Shown here: positions 45,252 to 54,404 of the stretch, one piece after another
Numbering within the stretch: position 1 is the first letter of the stretch
How the letters are laid out: every line of letters begins with the position of its first letter
Assembly (NCBI RefSeq): GCF_004010055.1
Contig: NZ_RQVT01000013.1
Span: forward strand, 1 to 57,654
Direction of reading: 5' to 3'
Source: Psychroflexus aestuariivivens
Lineage (GTDB): Bacteria > Bacteroidota > Bacteroidia > Flavobacteriales > Flavobacteriaceae
DNA: 57,654 bases
Made by a program: the position numbers and the translations under genes
Notes under the pieces: generated by a model
Databases searched by the model: none
The model's input: only the letters and a program-made list of their open reading frames with translations
What the model was told of the DNA's origin: nothing

Positions 45252-47627
45252 CTAAAACTTCAGGCTTACTCCTACTAAGAAATTAGTCCCAGCTTGAGGA
45301 TAATAGCCTGCGCCTTCTACAGTTTCTACCTCACCGTTTTGGTTTTGCTGATCATAGTAGAAAAAATATCCGTTAGATTCATACTTCACATCAAAAATAT
45401 TGTTCACTAATCCAGTAAAAGTAATGGTTTCAAATAAAGGCGCATTTCTCCATTCGTAAACAATATTAAAGTCATTAACAAAGAAGCTATCTAAAATTGA
45501 GGCTTCACTATCGATATTTCCCATATATTGTTCTCCCACAAATTTTGAAATTAAAGACATTTGGAAGTTTTCAATAGGATGAAATATAAATTGATTTGCC
45601 GCAATTATTTCAGGAGAAAAAGAAATATTGGTATTTCCTAAGTCTTGCAACTCTCCATCAAGTTCAGCTACAAAGTCAATGTTTTTATTTCGACTTAAAG
45701 TTAAATTAGGCTGCATTGTAAATTGGTCAGAAATACGAACATTTGCATCCAATTCCAACCCTAAACGATAACTTTGACCGCTAGTTTCACGAATTGGTGC
45801 GCCAACATCATCTAAAGCACCCGTCAAGACCATTTGATCTTTGTAATACATATAGTACAAATTAGCACTAAAAGTAGATTGTCCAGATTCAGCACGCCAT
45901 CCCAATTCAAAATCGTCTAAAACTTCTGGATCGGTAATGCCATTTTCAAAATCAGTTCGCCTTGGCTCACGTTGGGCACGACCATAAGACGCATAAAATT
46001 GATTTTCTGAATTTAATTGAAATGTAGCTCCTGCTTTTGGATTGAAAAAATTATAATCTTGGTCTACTGGCAAATTCACTTTATCTGAGGTTAATCCTTT
46101 CATTTCATAATTCAAAAACCGCCCTTGAACGTCACCAAATACGCTCCATTCGTCACTTAGTCTAAGAGTGGCCTTAGCAAATGAGGTAAATTCTTTTTTG
46201 GTTCCTACGCCAAAGTAGTAATTATCTCTAATTTCTGAATCACCAGCAAATCTTGACCATATCACTTCTCCAAAATGGTCATTGGTGTAATAACTATAAA
46301 ATAATCCAGCGTTGAAATCTACTAAATTGTCTTTATAATTCACCGTTCCGTTAACCACGTAATAGTCGTTATCAAGCCAACGTCTTCGGATTAAATCTGA
46401 TTCTTCGATAGTTACATCTCCAACTACCACCGGACCTATTTCATGAAAGCTTAAATCTGCATTTTCTTCGTATTGTTCGAAATATCCGCGGCCATAAGTA
46501 TAGTTTAGACTTAAATTTGTTGACCAATTGTTATCAAGTTTTTGGTTCCAATGCAACTGATAGTGGTCTTGCTTGTAATTATCAACTTCGTTGTCGTAAA
46601 ATTGCGTTTCTCCATTTTCATCAGTGTACATTCCTGAAGGATTGAATGTTCGGTCTTCTTTCAAAGTTTCTAAACTGATTCCGTTCCATGCCTGATAAGT
46701 TATGTTATTTCCTCCAAAAGTCAAGGCTTTTATAAACGTGCCACCATCTTTAAATGTTCCCTGTAGGAAGTAAGATTTCAAATCTGAAAATGCACGATCG
46801 ATGTAACCATCAGATTTTATTTGTGACAAACGTCCTGAGAAAGTAAATTTATCCTCTAACAATCCAGTTCCAAATTCAACAGTATGTTTTCTAGTATTGA
46901 AAGAACCAAAAGAGTTTGAAATTTCAGCTGAAGGCGTTTCATTTTTAGTTTGTGTCAAGATATTCAAACTCGCACCGAATGCTCCAGAACCATTTGTAGA
47001 AGTTCCCACGCCTCGCTGAAGTTGCATGTTTTCGGTAGACGATGCAAAATCTGGTAAATTCACCCAAAAAGAGCCTTGGCTTTCTTGATCATTATACGGA
47101 ATACCATTTAATGTTACATTTACTCTTGAAGCATCGCTACCTCGTACACGAATAGAAGTATAGCCAACGCCATTTCCAGCATCCGAAGAAGATACTACTG
47201 AGGGAAGAACATTTAACAAAATTGGAATGTCTTGACCCAAATTTCGCTCTTCAATATCTTCTTTACTAAAATTGGAATGCGTGATTGGTGAATCTGCATC
47301 TACTCGCACAGATCTTACAAAAACCTCTCCCAGTGATTCTTGAACATCCGACATATCAACATCTAGTGTGATATTTTCAGTCAAATCAATGTCAATTTCT
47401 TTTTGATTTCCGTAAGAAAATACCAAAGTGTATTTTCCAGCTGGCAAACTCAATTGATAATTTCCATCTAAGTTTGTAATCGTGCCTGATTGGGTACTTT
47501 TAGTGTACACATTGACACCAGGAAGCGCTTCTTCTCCGTCGGTTACTTTTCCTTTGACGGTGTAGTCTTGTGAGAAACCTTGCCAACTCCAAAAGCTAAG
47601 GCAAAGTAGAAATAATTTGAATTTCAT
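45252..47627 (-). CDS. TonB-dependent receptor, predicted thiamine uptake
   Basis: The 791-residue protein has a signal peptide (FLLCLSFWSWQGFSQ). A carboxypeptidase-D-like domain follows (residues 22-95, VKGKVTDGEEALPGVNVY), then a plug domain (about 110-225, SIRVRGSDASRVNVTLNGIPYND and GVGTSTNGSGAFGASLNI) and a 22-strand barrel ending in NFLVGVSLKF. A TPP riboswitch with terminator precedes it. By the established link between THI-box control and thiamine genes, the imported ligand is probably thiamine or a precursor. No inner-membrane thiamine transporter is adjacent. Specificity is inferred from regulation only. Confidence 0.92.
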   Translation of the reverse strand: MKFKLFLLCLSFWSWQGFSQDYTVKGKVTDGEEALPGVNVYTKSTQSGTITNLDGNYQLSLPAGKYTLVFSYGNQKEIDIDLTENITLDVDMSDVQESLGEVFVRSVRVDADSPITHSNFSKEDIEERNLGQDIPILLNVLPSVVSSSDAGNGVGYTSIRVRGSDASRVNVTLNGIPYNDQESQGSFWVNLPDFASSTENMQLQRGVGTSTNGSGAFGASLNILTQTKNETPSAEISNSFGSFNTRKHTVEFGTGLLEDKFTFSGRLSQIKSDGYIDRAFSDLKSYFLQGTFKDGGTFIKALTFGGNNITYQAWNGISLETLKEDRTFNPSGMYTDENGETQFYDNEVDNYKQDHYQLHWNQKLDNNWSTNLSLNYTYGRGYFEQYEENADLSFHEIGPVVVGDVTIEESDLIRRRWLDNDYYVVNGTVNYKDNLVDFNAGLFYSYYTNDHFGEVIWSRFAGDSEIRDNYYFGVGTKKEFTSFAKATLRLSDEWSVFGDVQGRFLNYEMKGLTSDKVNLPVDQDYNFFNPKAGATFQLNSENQFYASYGRAQREPRRTDFENGITDPEVLDDFELGWRAESGQSTFSANLYYMYYKDQMVLTGALDDVGAPIRETSGQSYRLGLELDANVRISDQFTMQPNLTLSRNKNIDFVAELDGELQDLGNTNISFSPEIIAANQFIFHPIENFQMSLISKFVGEQYMGNIDSEASILDSFFVNDFNIVYEWRNAPLFETITFTGLVNNIFDVKYESNGYFFYYDQQNQNGEVETVEGAGYYPQAGTNFLVGVSLKF

Positions 47628-47681
47628 TCGTAATGATTTTTACGAATAAAAGGGGCAATTATTCTAGATTAATGATTAAAA

Positions 47682-47714
47682 TAAAAAAATCCTGAAAACC
47701 ACTTTGGTTTCAGG
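47682..47714 (-). terminator. Riboswitch-controlled intrinsic terminator
   Basis: On the minus strand CCTGAAACC pairs with GGTTTTCAGG (one bulge) and is followed by seven T. It lies just after the TPP aptamer and 55 nt before the receptor start codon, suiting transcription attenuation. Confidence 0.85.
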
Positions 47715-47741
47715 AGTCAATACAATGGTGACAATCGACTT

Positions 47742-47828
47742 GTCATTCTCCCTTGGCAACATTACTTGCCCAGGTTCATTGGGTATAATCTCAGTCCCAC
47801 TTGCGCAGAACACCCCTTTGAGATGTGG
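47742..47828 (-). ncRNA. TPP riboswitch (THI element)
   Basis: On the minus strand the conserved parts are in order: GGGGTG at 47816-47811, CTGAGAT at 47794-47788 followed by the ACCC side of its helix, GAACCTGG at 47777-47770, and AATGTTGCCAAGGGA at 47763-47749. Short flanking bases (TCTC and GAGA) close P1. This is the thiamine pyrophosphate aptamer; binding should favour the downstream terminator and switch off the receptor gene when thiamine is plentiful. Confidence 0.92.
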
Positions 47829-47830
47829 TG

Positions 47831-47838
47831 CAAAACTA
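47831..47838 (-). promoter_or_regulatory. Promoter -7 element of the thiamine receptor transcript
   Basis: TAGTTTTG on the minus strand fits TAnnTTTG and lies immediately upstream of the TPP aptamer, so the RNA would start at or next to P1. Confidence 0.6.
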
Positions 47839-48079
47839 AAATAAATGTTTTGAATATTAATCAGGCAAAGCATTTTTATTTTATTCATTTTTTGATTTTC
47901 TAAACTTTAATATTTCAGTAAATTGATATTGATTTTAATGAACGAACTCAAGCGTATTTTAAAAAATAAATGAAGGTCTTCTAAAGTCCATTCATTTTCA
48001 AAGTCTCGCCTTAATTCAGGATTAGATGCATTTTTTGTCTATTTTTAGATATTGAAAAAACTTTCAAAATAAATATAAA

Positions 48080-49021
48080 ATGAAAATTATATTAAATATT
48101 ACAATCCTATTTTTCAGTTTAGCAATTTACTCACAAAATTTTAGTGGTAAAATTGAATATAATACTGAAATTATTCTTAAAAATGATAAAGTTGACATTG
48201 ATTCGATATTGTCCACAAAAAGAACTAAAAAGAAAACTTATTTAATTACTGATAATTTTTACAAAACAAGCTACATAGATAAAGGTGAAGTTAAATATTC
48301 TTATTCATATGATAATATTTCAAAAAGAATGTACGACAACTATGCAGATAGAGAATATATAACCTATAGAGACTCGCGTAAATCCAACTACGGTAATTAT
48401 AGTTCAGAAATTTTCAAAGACAGCACGACAACCATACTTGATTTGGACTGTTTTATGGTAAAACATGAGTCTGAGTATGGAAAATCAAAAAGTTATTATT
48501 CTGATGAAATTAGAGTCAATTACTCCTCCTTTGAGGAACATAAGGTTGGGAATTGGTATGAAAAATTAAAGGATTTGAATGGTTGCTTACCACTAAAAAC
48601 AATTACTGAATTTGAAGATTATATTCAGATTACTGAAGCTACGAAAATCACTGAAATGGAGTTAAGTGAATCTGATTTCCAAATAGCTAATAACAAAATA
48701 ATTGTCGCATTTTATACAGCATTGGACGAAAGAGTTAAACTGAACAAACCGAGCAAATCTGAATCTAAGCATTATAAACAATTAATTAATGATGGTGTTA
48801 AAGGTTTAAAGCTTGAAAAAGACTATAAAATCTATGTCAGTTTTGTGCTTAGTAAAAATGGTGAAATCAAGTACGTCAAGGCTTTAAAAGAAAACAAACT
48901 CGGTTTGGATAAAATTGCTGAAAATGTCATTAAAAATTGTGAACTTAAATTTACACCAGGCAAAATAGACGGTCGATATGTGAGTTCCCAAGCATATTTT
49001 CCAGTGGAATTTAAAAAATAA
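48080..49021 (+). CDS. GLPGLI/DUF4412-like protein with TonB_C-like domain
   Basis: The 313-residue protein has a signal peptide (ITILFFSLAIYSQ). Residues 20-205 resemble the GLPGLI/DUF4412 group (FSGKIEYNTEIIL, TYLITDNFYKTSY, LDLDCFMVKHESEY). The last 70 or so residues resemble the TonB C-terminal domain (YKIYVSFVLSKNGEIKYVKAL, NVIKNCELKFTPGKIDGR, AYFPVEF). TonB_C normally contacts outer-membrane receptors or acts as a periplasmic binding module. No transmembrane anchor of TonB type is present. It is divergent from the thiamine receptor. The function is unknown. Confidence 0.78.
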   Translation: MKIILNITILFFSLAIYSQNFSGKIEYNTEIILKNDKVDIDSILSTKRTKKKTYLITDNFYKTSYIDKGEVKYSYSYDNISKRMYDNYADREYITYRDSRKSNYGNYSSEIFKDSTTTILDLDCFMVKHESEYGKSKSYYSDEIRVNYSSFEEHKVGNWYEKLKDLNGCLPLKTITEFEDYIQITEATKITEMELSESDFQIANNKIIVAFYTALDERVKLNKPSKSESKHYKQLINDGVKGLKLEKDYKIYVSFVLSKNGEIKYVKALKENKLGLDKIAENVIKNCELKFTPGKIDGRYVSSQAYFPVEFKK

Positions 49022-49229
49022 AAACTCCAGTCAATTTCAATTTTGATTAAATCAAATTCCAGTTTTCATAATTTTTTTTTTAAAAAATTCGTCTCTTTAT
49101 AACTTAGAAAAAAAATAGATTCTTAGCTACTCTTATATTTACGCGTATTTCTTTATTTTTGAAATAGAGTAGGAATTAAGTTTTGACCCTAATTCCTAAA
49201 AAATATATTAAATTTAAATTGAACTAGCC

Positions 49230-51737
49230 ATGCAAAACAACGAACGTGTAGAAAAATTCAGACAGCTTGTAAAAAATAAATACCTGATTTACAATAGTTT
49301 ATTTTTGAATTTACCTAACGAAAATACAACTTATACCGGTATTTTTATTCCGCTTTTGCATAAGCTAAGCAAGGAAGGTTACCAAAAAGATGCTGAACCA
49401 AAAGAAGTAATTGAAGACTTTTTGGCAAATCATACAGATCTTGAAACAGATCAAGAAAAATTTGATTTATTATTTAGGATGATTCAATATATTGAACGAC
49501 AAGTCGTTTTGTTCGATAGTATTGAAGATGCTGCTTTTTCAAGTTTCAAAAAGCAAAAAATTGAAGACAGTCTTCAACCTCAAAACGAAAATTCACAAGA
49601 TTTAGTCAAACATTTAAAAAGCTTTAGCTCGAGAGTAGTTTTTACCGCTCACCCTACTCAGTTTTATCCTAACAATGTACAAGGAATTATGCACGAACTT
49701 CGTAACGCTGTTCAACAAGATAGTATTACAAAGATTGACAATATTCTTCAACAACTGGCTTTTACACCTTTTATAAATAGGGAAAAACCTACGCCTTTTG
49801 ATGAGGCGCAAAGTATAATTTTCTACTTAAGATACGTCTATTATGACACATTAGGCAAAATCTATCATAAAATTGGAAAGTCTGCGAATTTGTCTCCAGA
49901 CTTCAATCCAAATTTATTAGAAATGGGATTTTGGCCTGGCGGAGATCGAGATGGAAATCCTTTTGTGACTAAAGAGACCACTTATGAAGTGGCAACTCAA
50001 TTGCGCATTACCATTATGAAATGTTACTATAATCACCTCAAAATTTTGATGCGCAAACTTACATTTAGAGAAGTTGACGAACCTCTGAATAAACTCAAAC
50101 GCAAACTTTATAAGCAGATTTTCAAAAAAAAGACAAGTCTAACTTCAGAAGAAATTTTGAAAATCATGTATCGTGTTAGGAAGTTGGTTGAAAAAAATTA
50201 TAGATCCCTAAATATTGATTTGATAGATGACTTTATAGGAAGAGTTCATCTTTTTGGAAATCATTTTGCAACATTAGATATCCGTCAAGATAGTAGTGTG
50301 CATAATCAAGTTATAAAAGAAATTTTTAAAAAGGAATTCCAGCTAAATTATGATGAATTAACTTCGGAAGAAAAAATACAGTATTTGACTCAAAAATCTT
50401 TAGAAATAAATCCAGACGATTATTCCGATGAATTGGTTGTGGATACTTTAAAGAACGTTTATCAAATCCAAGAAATCCAGAATTTGAATGGTCAGCGTGG
50501 CTTGCACCGTTATATTATTTCCAATTCCGAAAGCATTTTTGACGTCCTTCATGTGTTTGCAATTTTCAAATATTGTGCATACAAAGAAGATGAAATTCAT
50601 ATAGATATTGTTCCATTATTTGAAACTATGGAAGGCATGGACAATTCTGAATCCGTAATGAAAGCGCTATATGAAAATGAGACTTATAAAAATCATTTAC
50701 TAAAGCGAAAACAGGAGCAACACATCATGTTAGGTTTTTCAGATGGTACTAAAGACGGCGGTTATTTGAAAGCAAATTGGGAAATCTATAGAACTAAAGA
50801 ACGTTTAACGAGTTTATCTCGACAAAAAGGCTATCAAGTTGTGTTTTTTGATGGTCGTGGCGGCCCACCCGCTCGTGGCGGCGGAAAAACCCATCAATTT
50901 TATGCCGCACAAGGCAACGAAATTGCAAACGAAAAAATACAATTAACTATTCAAGGGCAAACAATAACCAGCGTTTTTGGAACCCAAGAACAAGCCACTT
51001 ATAATTTTGAACAGTTACTTTTAGCTGGCGTAAAATCAAAACAAAGTAATAGCTGGAAGCCAAACCACAAAGAATTATTGACCGATTTAGCGGATAGAAG
51101 CTATCAAAAATATATCAGTTTAAAAGAACACGAGTTGTTTATTCCTTACCTCGAAGAAATGACAACGCTTAAATATTATGGTGCAACAAATATTGGCAGC
51201 AGACCAACAAAGAGAAATCAAGATGCTAAACTTCAGCTGAAAGATTTAAGAGCCATTCCTTTTGTAGGTTCATGGAGTTTGGTTCGACAAAATGTGCCTG
51301 GTTATTACGGTTTAGGAACCGCACTAAATGCTTATGAAGATCAATTTGATTTGGTTGAAGATTTATATGAAAACTCAGCTTTTTTTAGATCATTGATATT
51401 GAATAGCATCATGTCTATGAAAAAATCTTATTTCCCATTGACCTCATACATGAAGAATGATAAAAAATATGGTGAATTTTGGAAAGAGTTACGCAAAGAA
51501 TATGAACTCACTAAAAAGTTAGTGCTTCGACTCACTAATCAAAACGAGTTGATGGAAAATGAAGAACTGGCAAGAAAATCAATTAGCATGCGCGAAAATA
51601 TTATTCTGCCTTTACTCAGTATCCAGCAATATGCATTACAGAAAATCCAAGAAAATGATCCACAAAAGGAAACTTATGAAAAAATGGTGATTAGAGCTTT
51701 GTTTGGGAATATAAATGCTAGTAGAAATTCAGCTTAA
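49230..51737 (+). CDS. ppc: Phosphoenolpyruvate carboxylase
   Basis: The 835-residue enzyme carboxylates PEP to oxaloacetate to refill the TCA cycle. The catalytic His141 lies in FTAHPTQF; GFWPGGDRDGNPFVT, GFSDGTKDGGYLKANWEIY and FFDGRGGPPARGGGKTH are the substrate and bicarbonate loops; GSRPTKR and a C-terminus ending in NINASRNSA complete the family pattern. Length is at the shorter end of the family, as in many Bacteroidota. It stands alone, with a strong hairpin downstream. I see no regulatory site. Confidence 0.95.
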   Translation: MQNNERVEKFRQLVKNKYLIYNSLFLNLPNENTTYTGIFIPLLHKLSKEGYQKDAEPKEVIEDFLANHTDLETDQEKFDLLFRMIQYIERQVVLFDSIEDAAFSSFKKQKIEDSLQPQNENSQDLVKHLKSFSSRVVFTAHPTQFYPNNVQGIMHELRNAVQQDSITKIDNILQQLAFTPFINREKPTPFDEAQSIIFYLRYVYYDTLGKIYHKIGKSANLSPDFNPNLLEMGFWPGGDRDGNPFVTKETTYEVATQLRITIMKCYYNHLKILMRKLTFREVDEPLNKLKRKLYKQIFKKKTSLTSEEILKIMYRVRKLVEKNYRSLNIDLIDDFIGRVHLFGNHFATLDIRQDSSVHNQVIKEIFKKEFQLNYDELTSEEKIQYLTQKSLEINPDDYSDELVVDTLKNVYQIQEIQNLNGQRGLHRYIISNSESIFDVLHVFAIFKYCAYKEDEIHIDIVPLFETMEGMDNSESVMKALYENETYKNHLLKRKQEQHIMLGFSDGTKDGGYLKANWEIYRTKERLTSLSRQKGYQVVFFDGRGGPPARGGGKTHQFYAAQGNEIANEKIQLTIQGQTITSVFGTQEQATYNFEQLLLAGVKSKQSNSWKPNHKELLTDLADRSYQKYISLKEHELFIPYLEEMTTLKYYGATNIGSRPTKRNQDAKLQLKDLRAIPFVGSWSLVRQNVPGYYGLGTALNAYEDQFDLVEDLYENSAFFRSLILNSIMSMKKSYFPLTSYMKNDKKYGEFWKELRKEYELTKKLVLRLTNQNELMENEELARKSISMRENIILPLLSIQQYALQKIQENDPQKETYEKMVIRALFGNINASRNSA

Positions 51738-51753
51738 TAAATTTTAAAATAAA

Positions 51754-51797
51754 AATAATTTCAGACTGATGTTATACTTTCTCAGTCTGAAATTATT
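51754..51797 (+). terminator. Large inverted repeat after ppc
   Basis: A perfect 16-bp stem (51754-51769 with 51782-51797) surrounds a 12-nt loop. The core is TCAGACTGA and TCAGTCTGA. It has A- and T-rich flanks on both sides and could stop transcription from ppc and from the opposing arfB operon. Confidence 0.75.
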
Positions 51798-51899
51798 TCA
51801 AAATCAATTCTAAGTTTATAACTTTAGTTTTGATCTAATGCTTTCTTTATCTTTTTTTAGGGAGTATATTTAGATAAAACCTTCATATAAATATGTTGA

Positions 51900-52304
51900 C
51901 TAAATCTTTGGTTTTTTCCGATTGATTTTCTTTTCGGAATGTTGTTTTTTCTTTTTTAATCTTTTCAATTTAGCTGCTTTTGAAGGTTTTGTTTTAATCC
52001 GTTTTTTCTTTTGCTTCAATGCTGAAGTTAGCATATCCAAAAATTTCTGAATAACCAATTTCTTGTTTTGCAGTTGACTTCTGGTTTGAGAGACGCTTAA
52101 TTGAATTTGTTGATCTTTATTCAGTTTTGTTTTTAATTTCTTTTGAAGTTGGCTTTTTTGAGATTCTGAAAATACATTAGATTTCTCCAAATCCCAAGTC
52201 AATATCACTTTGGTTTCAGTTTTGTTGACATGTTGTCCGCCAGGTCCGCCACTTAAAGCAGTTTTAAATTCAACTTCTTTTAAAATTTCATCCTGATCAA
52301 ACAT
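51900..52304 (-). CDS. arfB: ArfB-like peptidyl-tRNA hydrolase (GGQ domain)
   Basis: The 134-residue protein has a release-factor GGQ domain (SGGPGGQHVNKTETKV, GGQ at residues 22-24) and a very basic C-terminal tail (KLKRLKKKKQHSEKKINRKKP). This is the ArfB/YaeJ pattern: the tail enters the empty mRNA channel and the GGQ frees peptide from stalled ribosomes. Length is normal. It overlaps the DUF4301 gene by 8 bp and is the last gene of the pnuC-kinase-DUF4301-arfB operon. Confidence 0.93.
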   Translation of the reverse strand: MFDQDEILKEVEFKTALSGGPGGQHVNKTETKVILTWDLEKSNVFSESQKSQLQKKLKTKLNKDQQIQLSVSQTRSQLQNKKLVIQKFLDMLTSALKQKKKRIKTKPSKAAKLKRLKKKKQHSEKKINRKKPKI

Positions 52305-53835
52305 CGACTTTAGCTTGGTGTTCTGGTTTCAGCAAATCCAAAACAGTTTTTACAGGATTAAAAGTTTCAGCTGGAACTTCTACAAAAACTGTATTCCAAA
52401 ATGCCATGCCACCATTCCAAAGCCCAGGAAGTTCTAAAGCCTTGACCGCAGTTCCTTCAATATATTTTTCAGCTATAAAACCTTTATCTGGGTCTACAAA
52501 TTCCTTCAAATTGAAAGTTTCACCTTTGTAGTTTTTGATACCACAAACAATATCTACCGGATTGAAATGTGTAGAATTACTCAAATGTTTTTGCTGACTT
52601 TCTCTAGTTAGATCGATTTGAGATTTTTCTACAATTTGAAGTGAAATTGTACCATCATTATTCTTAATCCAAAACGGTCCACCACCTGGCGCACCTTGGT
52701 TGATTACCATCCCACAAACGCGAATAGGTCTGTTGAGAACACTTATAATCTGATCTACGTTTTCGAAATCAGAATACACATTCAATTTATTTTTTAAGAA
52801 ATCAACAGCTTTTTCTTTTAAATCTTCGTTAGGATTATCCTGTAAATTTCGAATAAATTTGAATGTTTTATTTTGAAGATTTATTAAAATTCCGGCCAAT
52901 ATTTTCTTGTAATAATTCGATTCTGAATCAGTCTTATCATTAGTTCGTAAAGAAACATTGTCAATATTTTTTATAAAAACTAAGTCGGCATCTATATTAT
53001 TCAAATTTTCAATTAATGCACCATGACCGGCTGGTCTTAAAAGTAATTTGCCATCCGATTTTCTAAACGGCTGATTATCAAAATCTACCGCTATTGTGTC
53101 TGTTGCAGGATTTTGAAAAGAAAATGAAACTTTGAATTTGGTATTGGTTTCCCGTTCAACTTTAGATTGAATATTTTCTAAAGCAGATTTAAATTTTTCT
53201 AAATGATCTTCTGAAATGGTAAAATGTAAATTCGCTAAGCCATTATTAGCTGCATATTTCGAAGCTTCATGAAAATGTTCTTCAAAAGCAGTAACTTTTT
53301 CTTTTCCGTAATTATGAAAAACAATGAGACCTTTAGGTAAGTCTGATAATCCAAAAGCTTTTGTTGAAAGCATTTCATCTACTAAGCGCAGAATCTTTTC
53401 ATCTTTAGGTAAATCATCGAAATTATCTACGGATGAATGTAATTTGTCATAAATTTCGTCATAAAATGGCAGCTTATTGATGTCGTTGAAAAAATCTTTT
53501 AACGGTTTAAATTCTGAAGATTGCAGGAAAGATTTAAGGTTTTGTTTAGATTTCGGAAATTCATCCAGAAAGCAATGCAAAAGCTTGAACATTCTTGAAG
53601 CTGCTCCACTAGCTGGAACAAATTTTAAAATTTTGAAATTACTTTTTTCAAAAACATTTGAAAACTTTTCTTTTTTAGTATTGTTGAGTTGAAAAATCCC
53701 ATTCCCAATCGTTGCAGGGTTAACGATTTCTAAGTTGGGAAAACCATTTTTGAAATGTTTCAAATCCTGCATAACTTTTTCTTCAGTTAAGTTGTGCTTT
53801 TTGAATTGTTCTAAATCCTGTTGGAGAAATTTCAT
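52297..53835 (-). CDS. DUF4301 family protein
   Basis: The 512-residue cytoplasmic protein matches DUF4301, with conserved segments KFVPASGAASRMFKLLH, LPKGLIVFHNYGKEKVTAFEEH, LLRPAGHGALIENLNNIDADLVFIKNIDN and MVINQGAPGGGPFWI. The ASGAASRM and PAGHGALI blocks suggest a nucleotidyltransferase-like fold acting on a sugar or nucleotide, but no activity is known to me. It lies 14 nt after the kinase gene. Confidence 0.88.
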   Translation of the reverse strand: MKFLQQDLEQFKKHNLTEEKVMQDLKHFKNGFPNLEIVNPATIGNGIFQLNNTKKEKFSNVFEKSNFKILKFVPASGAASRMFKLLHCFLDEFPKSKQNLKSFLQSSEFKPLKDFFNDINKLPFYDEIYDKLHSSVDNFDDLPKDEKILRLVDEMLSTKAFGLSDLPKGLIVFHNYGKEKVTAFEEHFHEASKYAANNGLANLHFTISEDHLEKFKSALENIQSKVERETNTKFKVSFSFQNPATDTIAVDFDNQPFRKSDGKLLLRPAGHGALIENLNNIDADLVFIKNIDNVSLRTNDKTDSESNYYKKILAGILINLQNKTFKFIRNLQDNPNEDLKEKAVDFLKNKLNVYSDFENVDQIISVLNRPIRVCGMVINQGAPGGGPFWIKNNDGTISLQIVEKSQIDLTRESQQKHLSNSTHFNPVDIVCGIKNYKGETFNLKEFVDPDKGFIAEKYIEGTAVKALELPGLWNGGMAFWNTVFVEVPAETFNPVKTVLDLLKPEHQAKVDV

Positions 53836-53849
53836 CTTTTGTTAGTTAT

Positions 53850-54404
53850 TTATAGATTTTCAATAATCGATTGGGCTTTTAGAATTCTTTGCTCTAAGCT
53901 TCCACTAATTACCGCAAAAGGCAGATTGTTTGCTTTCAAAAAATGCTTAAATATTTCAAACATTTCGATTCTTTCATTAGGTTTATCTCGCAAATCATCT
54001 TCTTCCCAAGGTGTATCAATGTAAGTTAAAAAATAAAAATCGTAATCGTGTTTGAACGCATATTCTTTTAAAGTTTCATTTTTAAAATCTTCAAAGTAAA
54101 CCGTTGCATATACATAAGTTTGTAATAAGTTGGTATCGCAAAATAACAAATTTTTAGCAGTTTTGGACTTTTCATTTTCCCATTTCATCTGACCTATCGC
54201 AATAGGAATTAGATCTTCTTCTTCACAAATTTCAGCAGAATCGTCGTATTTCTTTTGTAAATATTCTCTAGCAAACTCCGGAACCCATTCTGTGTTATAA
54301 GATTCTGCCAAGGCTTTGGCTAATGAAGTTTTACCAGAAGATTCTGGCCCGAAAAGTACTATTTTAGTAAGTTTTGTTTTGGTTTGTACAAGTGCTTTTT
54401 CCAT
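53850..54404 (-). CDS. NadR-type nicotinamide riboside kinase (AAA_28)
   Basis: The 184-residue P-loop kinase has Walker A GPESSGKT (residues 19-26) and the family motifs EWVPEFAREYLQKK, LLFCDTNLLQTYVYA and FLTYIDTPWEEDDLRDKP. It resembles the kinase half of NadR, which phosphorylates nicotinamide riboside to NMN. MEKALVQTKTK at 54404 is the chosen start; the frame is open further upstream, but that extension runs antiparallel to no motif and lies within pnuC. It overlaps pnuC by 46 bp, which supports joint function in NAD salvage. Confidence 0.87.
   Translation of the reverse strand: MEKALVQTKTKLTKIVLFGPESSGKTSLAKALAESYNTEWVPEFAREYLQKKYDDSAEICEEEDLIPIAIGQMKWENEKSKTAKNLLFCDTNLLQTYVYATVYFEDFKNETLKEYAFKHDYDFYFLTYIDTPWEEDDLRDKPNERIEMFEIFKHFLKANNLPFAVISGSLEQRILKAQSIIENL

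Larger units (their letters stand above)
47628..48079. other. Leader region with TPP riboswitch
   Basis: These 452 bases carry, on the minus strand, the riboswitch, its terminator and the promoter described separately. The rest (about 47890-48079) is AT-rich spacer with no gene I can support. Confidence 0.8.

Noticed and set aside
47676-47888. 70-codon minus-strand open frame upstream of the TonB receptor
   Set aside because: It coincides with the TPP riboswitch and terminator; its coding look comes from structured RNA, and the predicted product has no family features.
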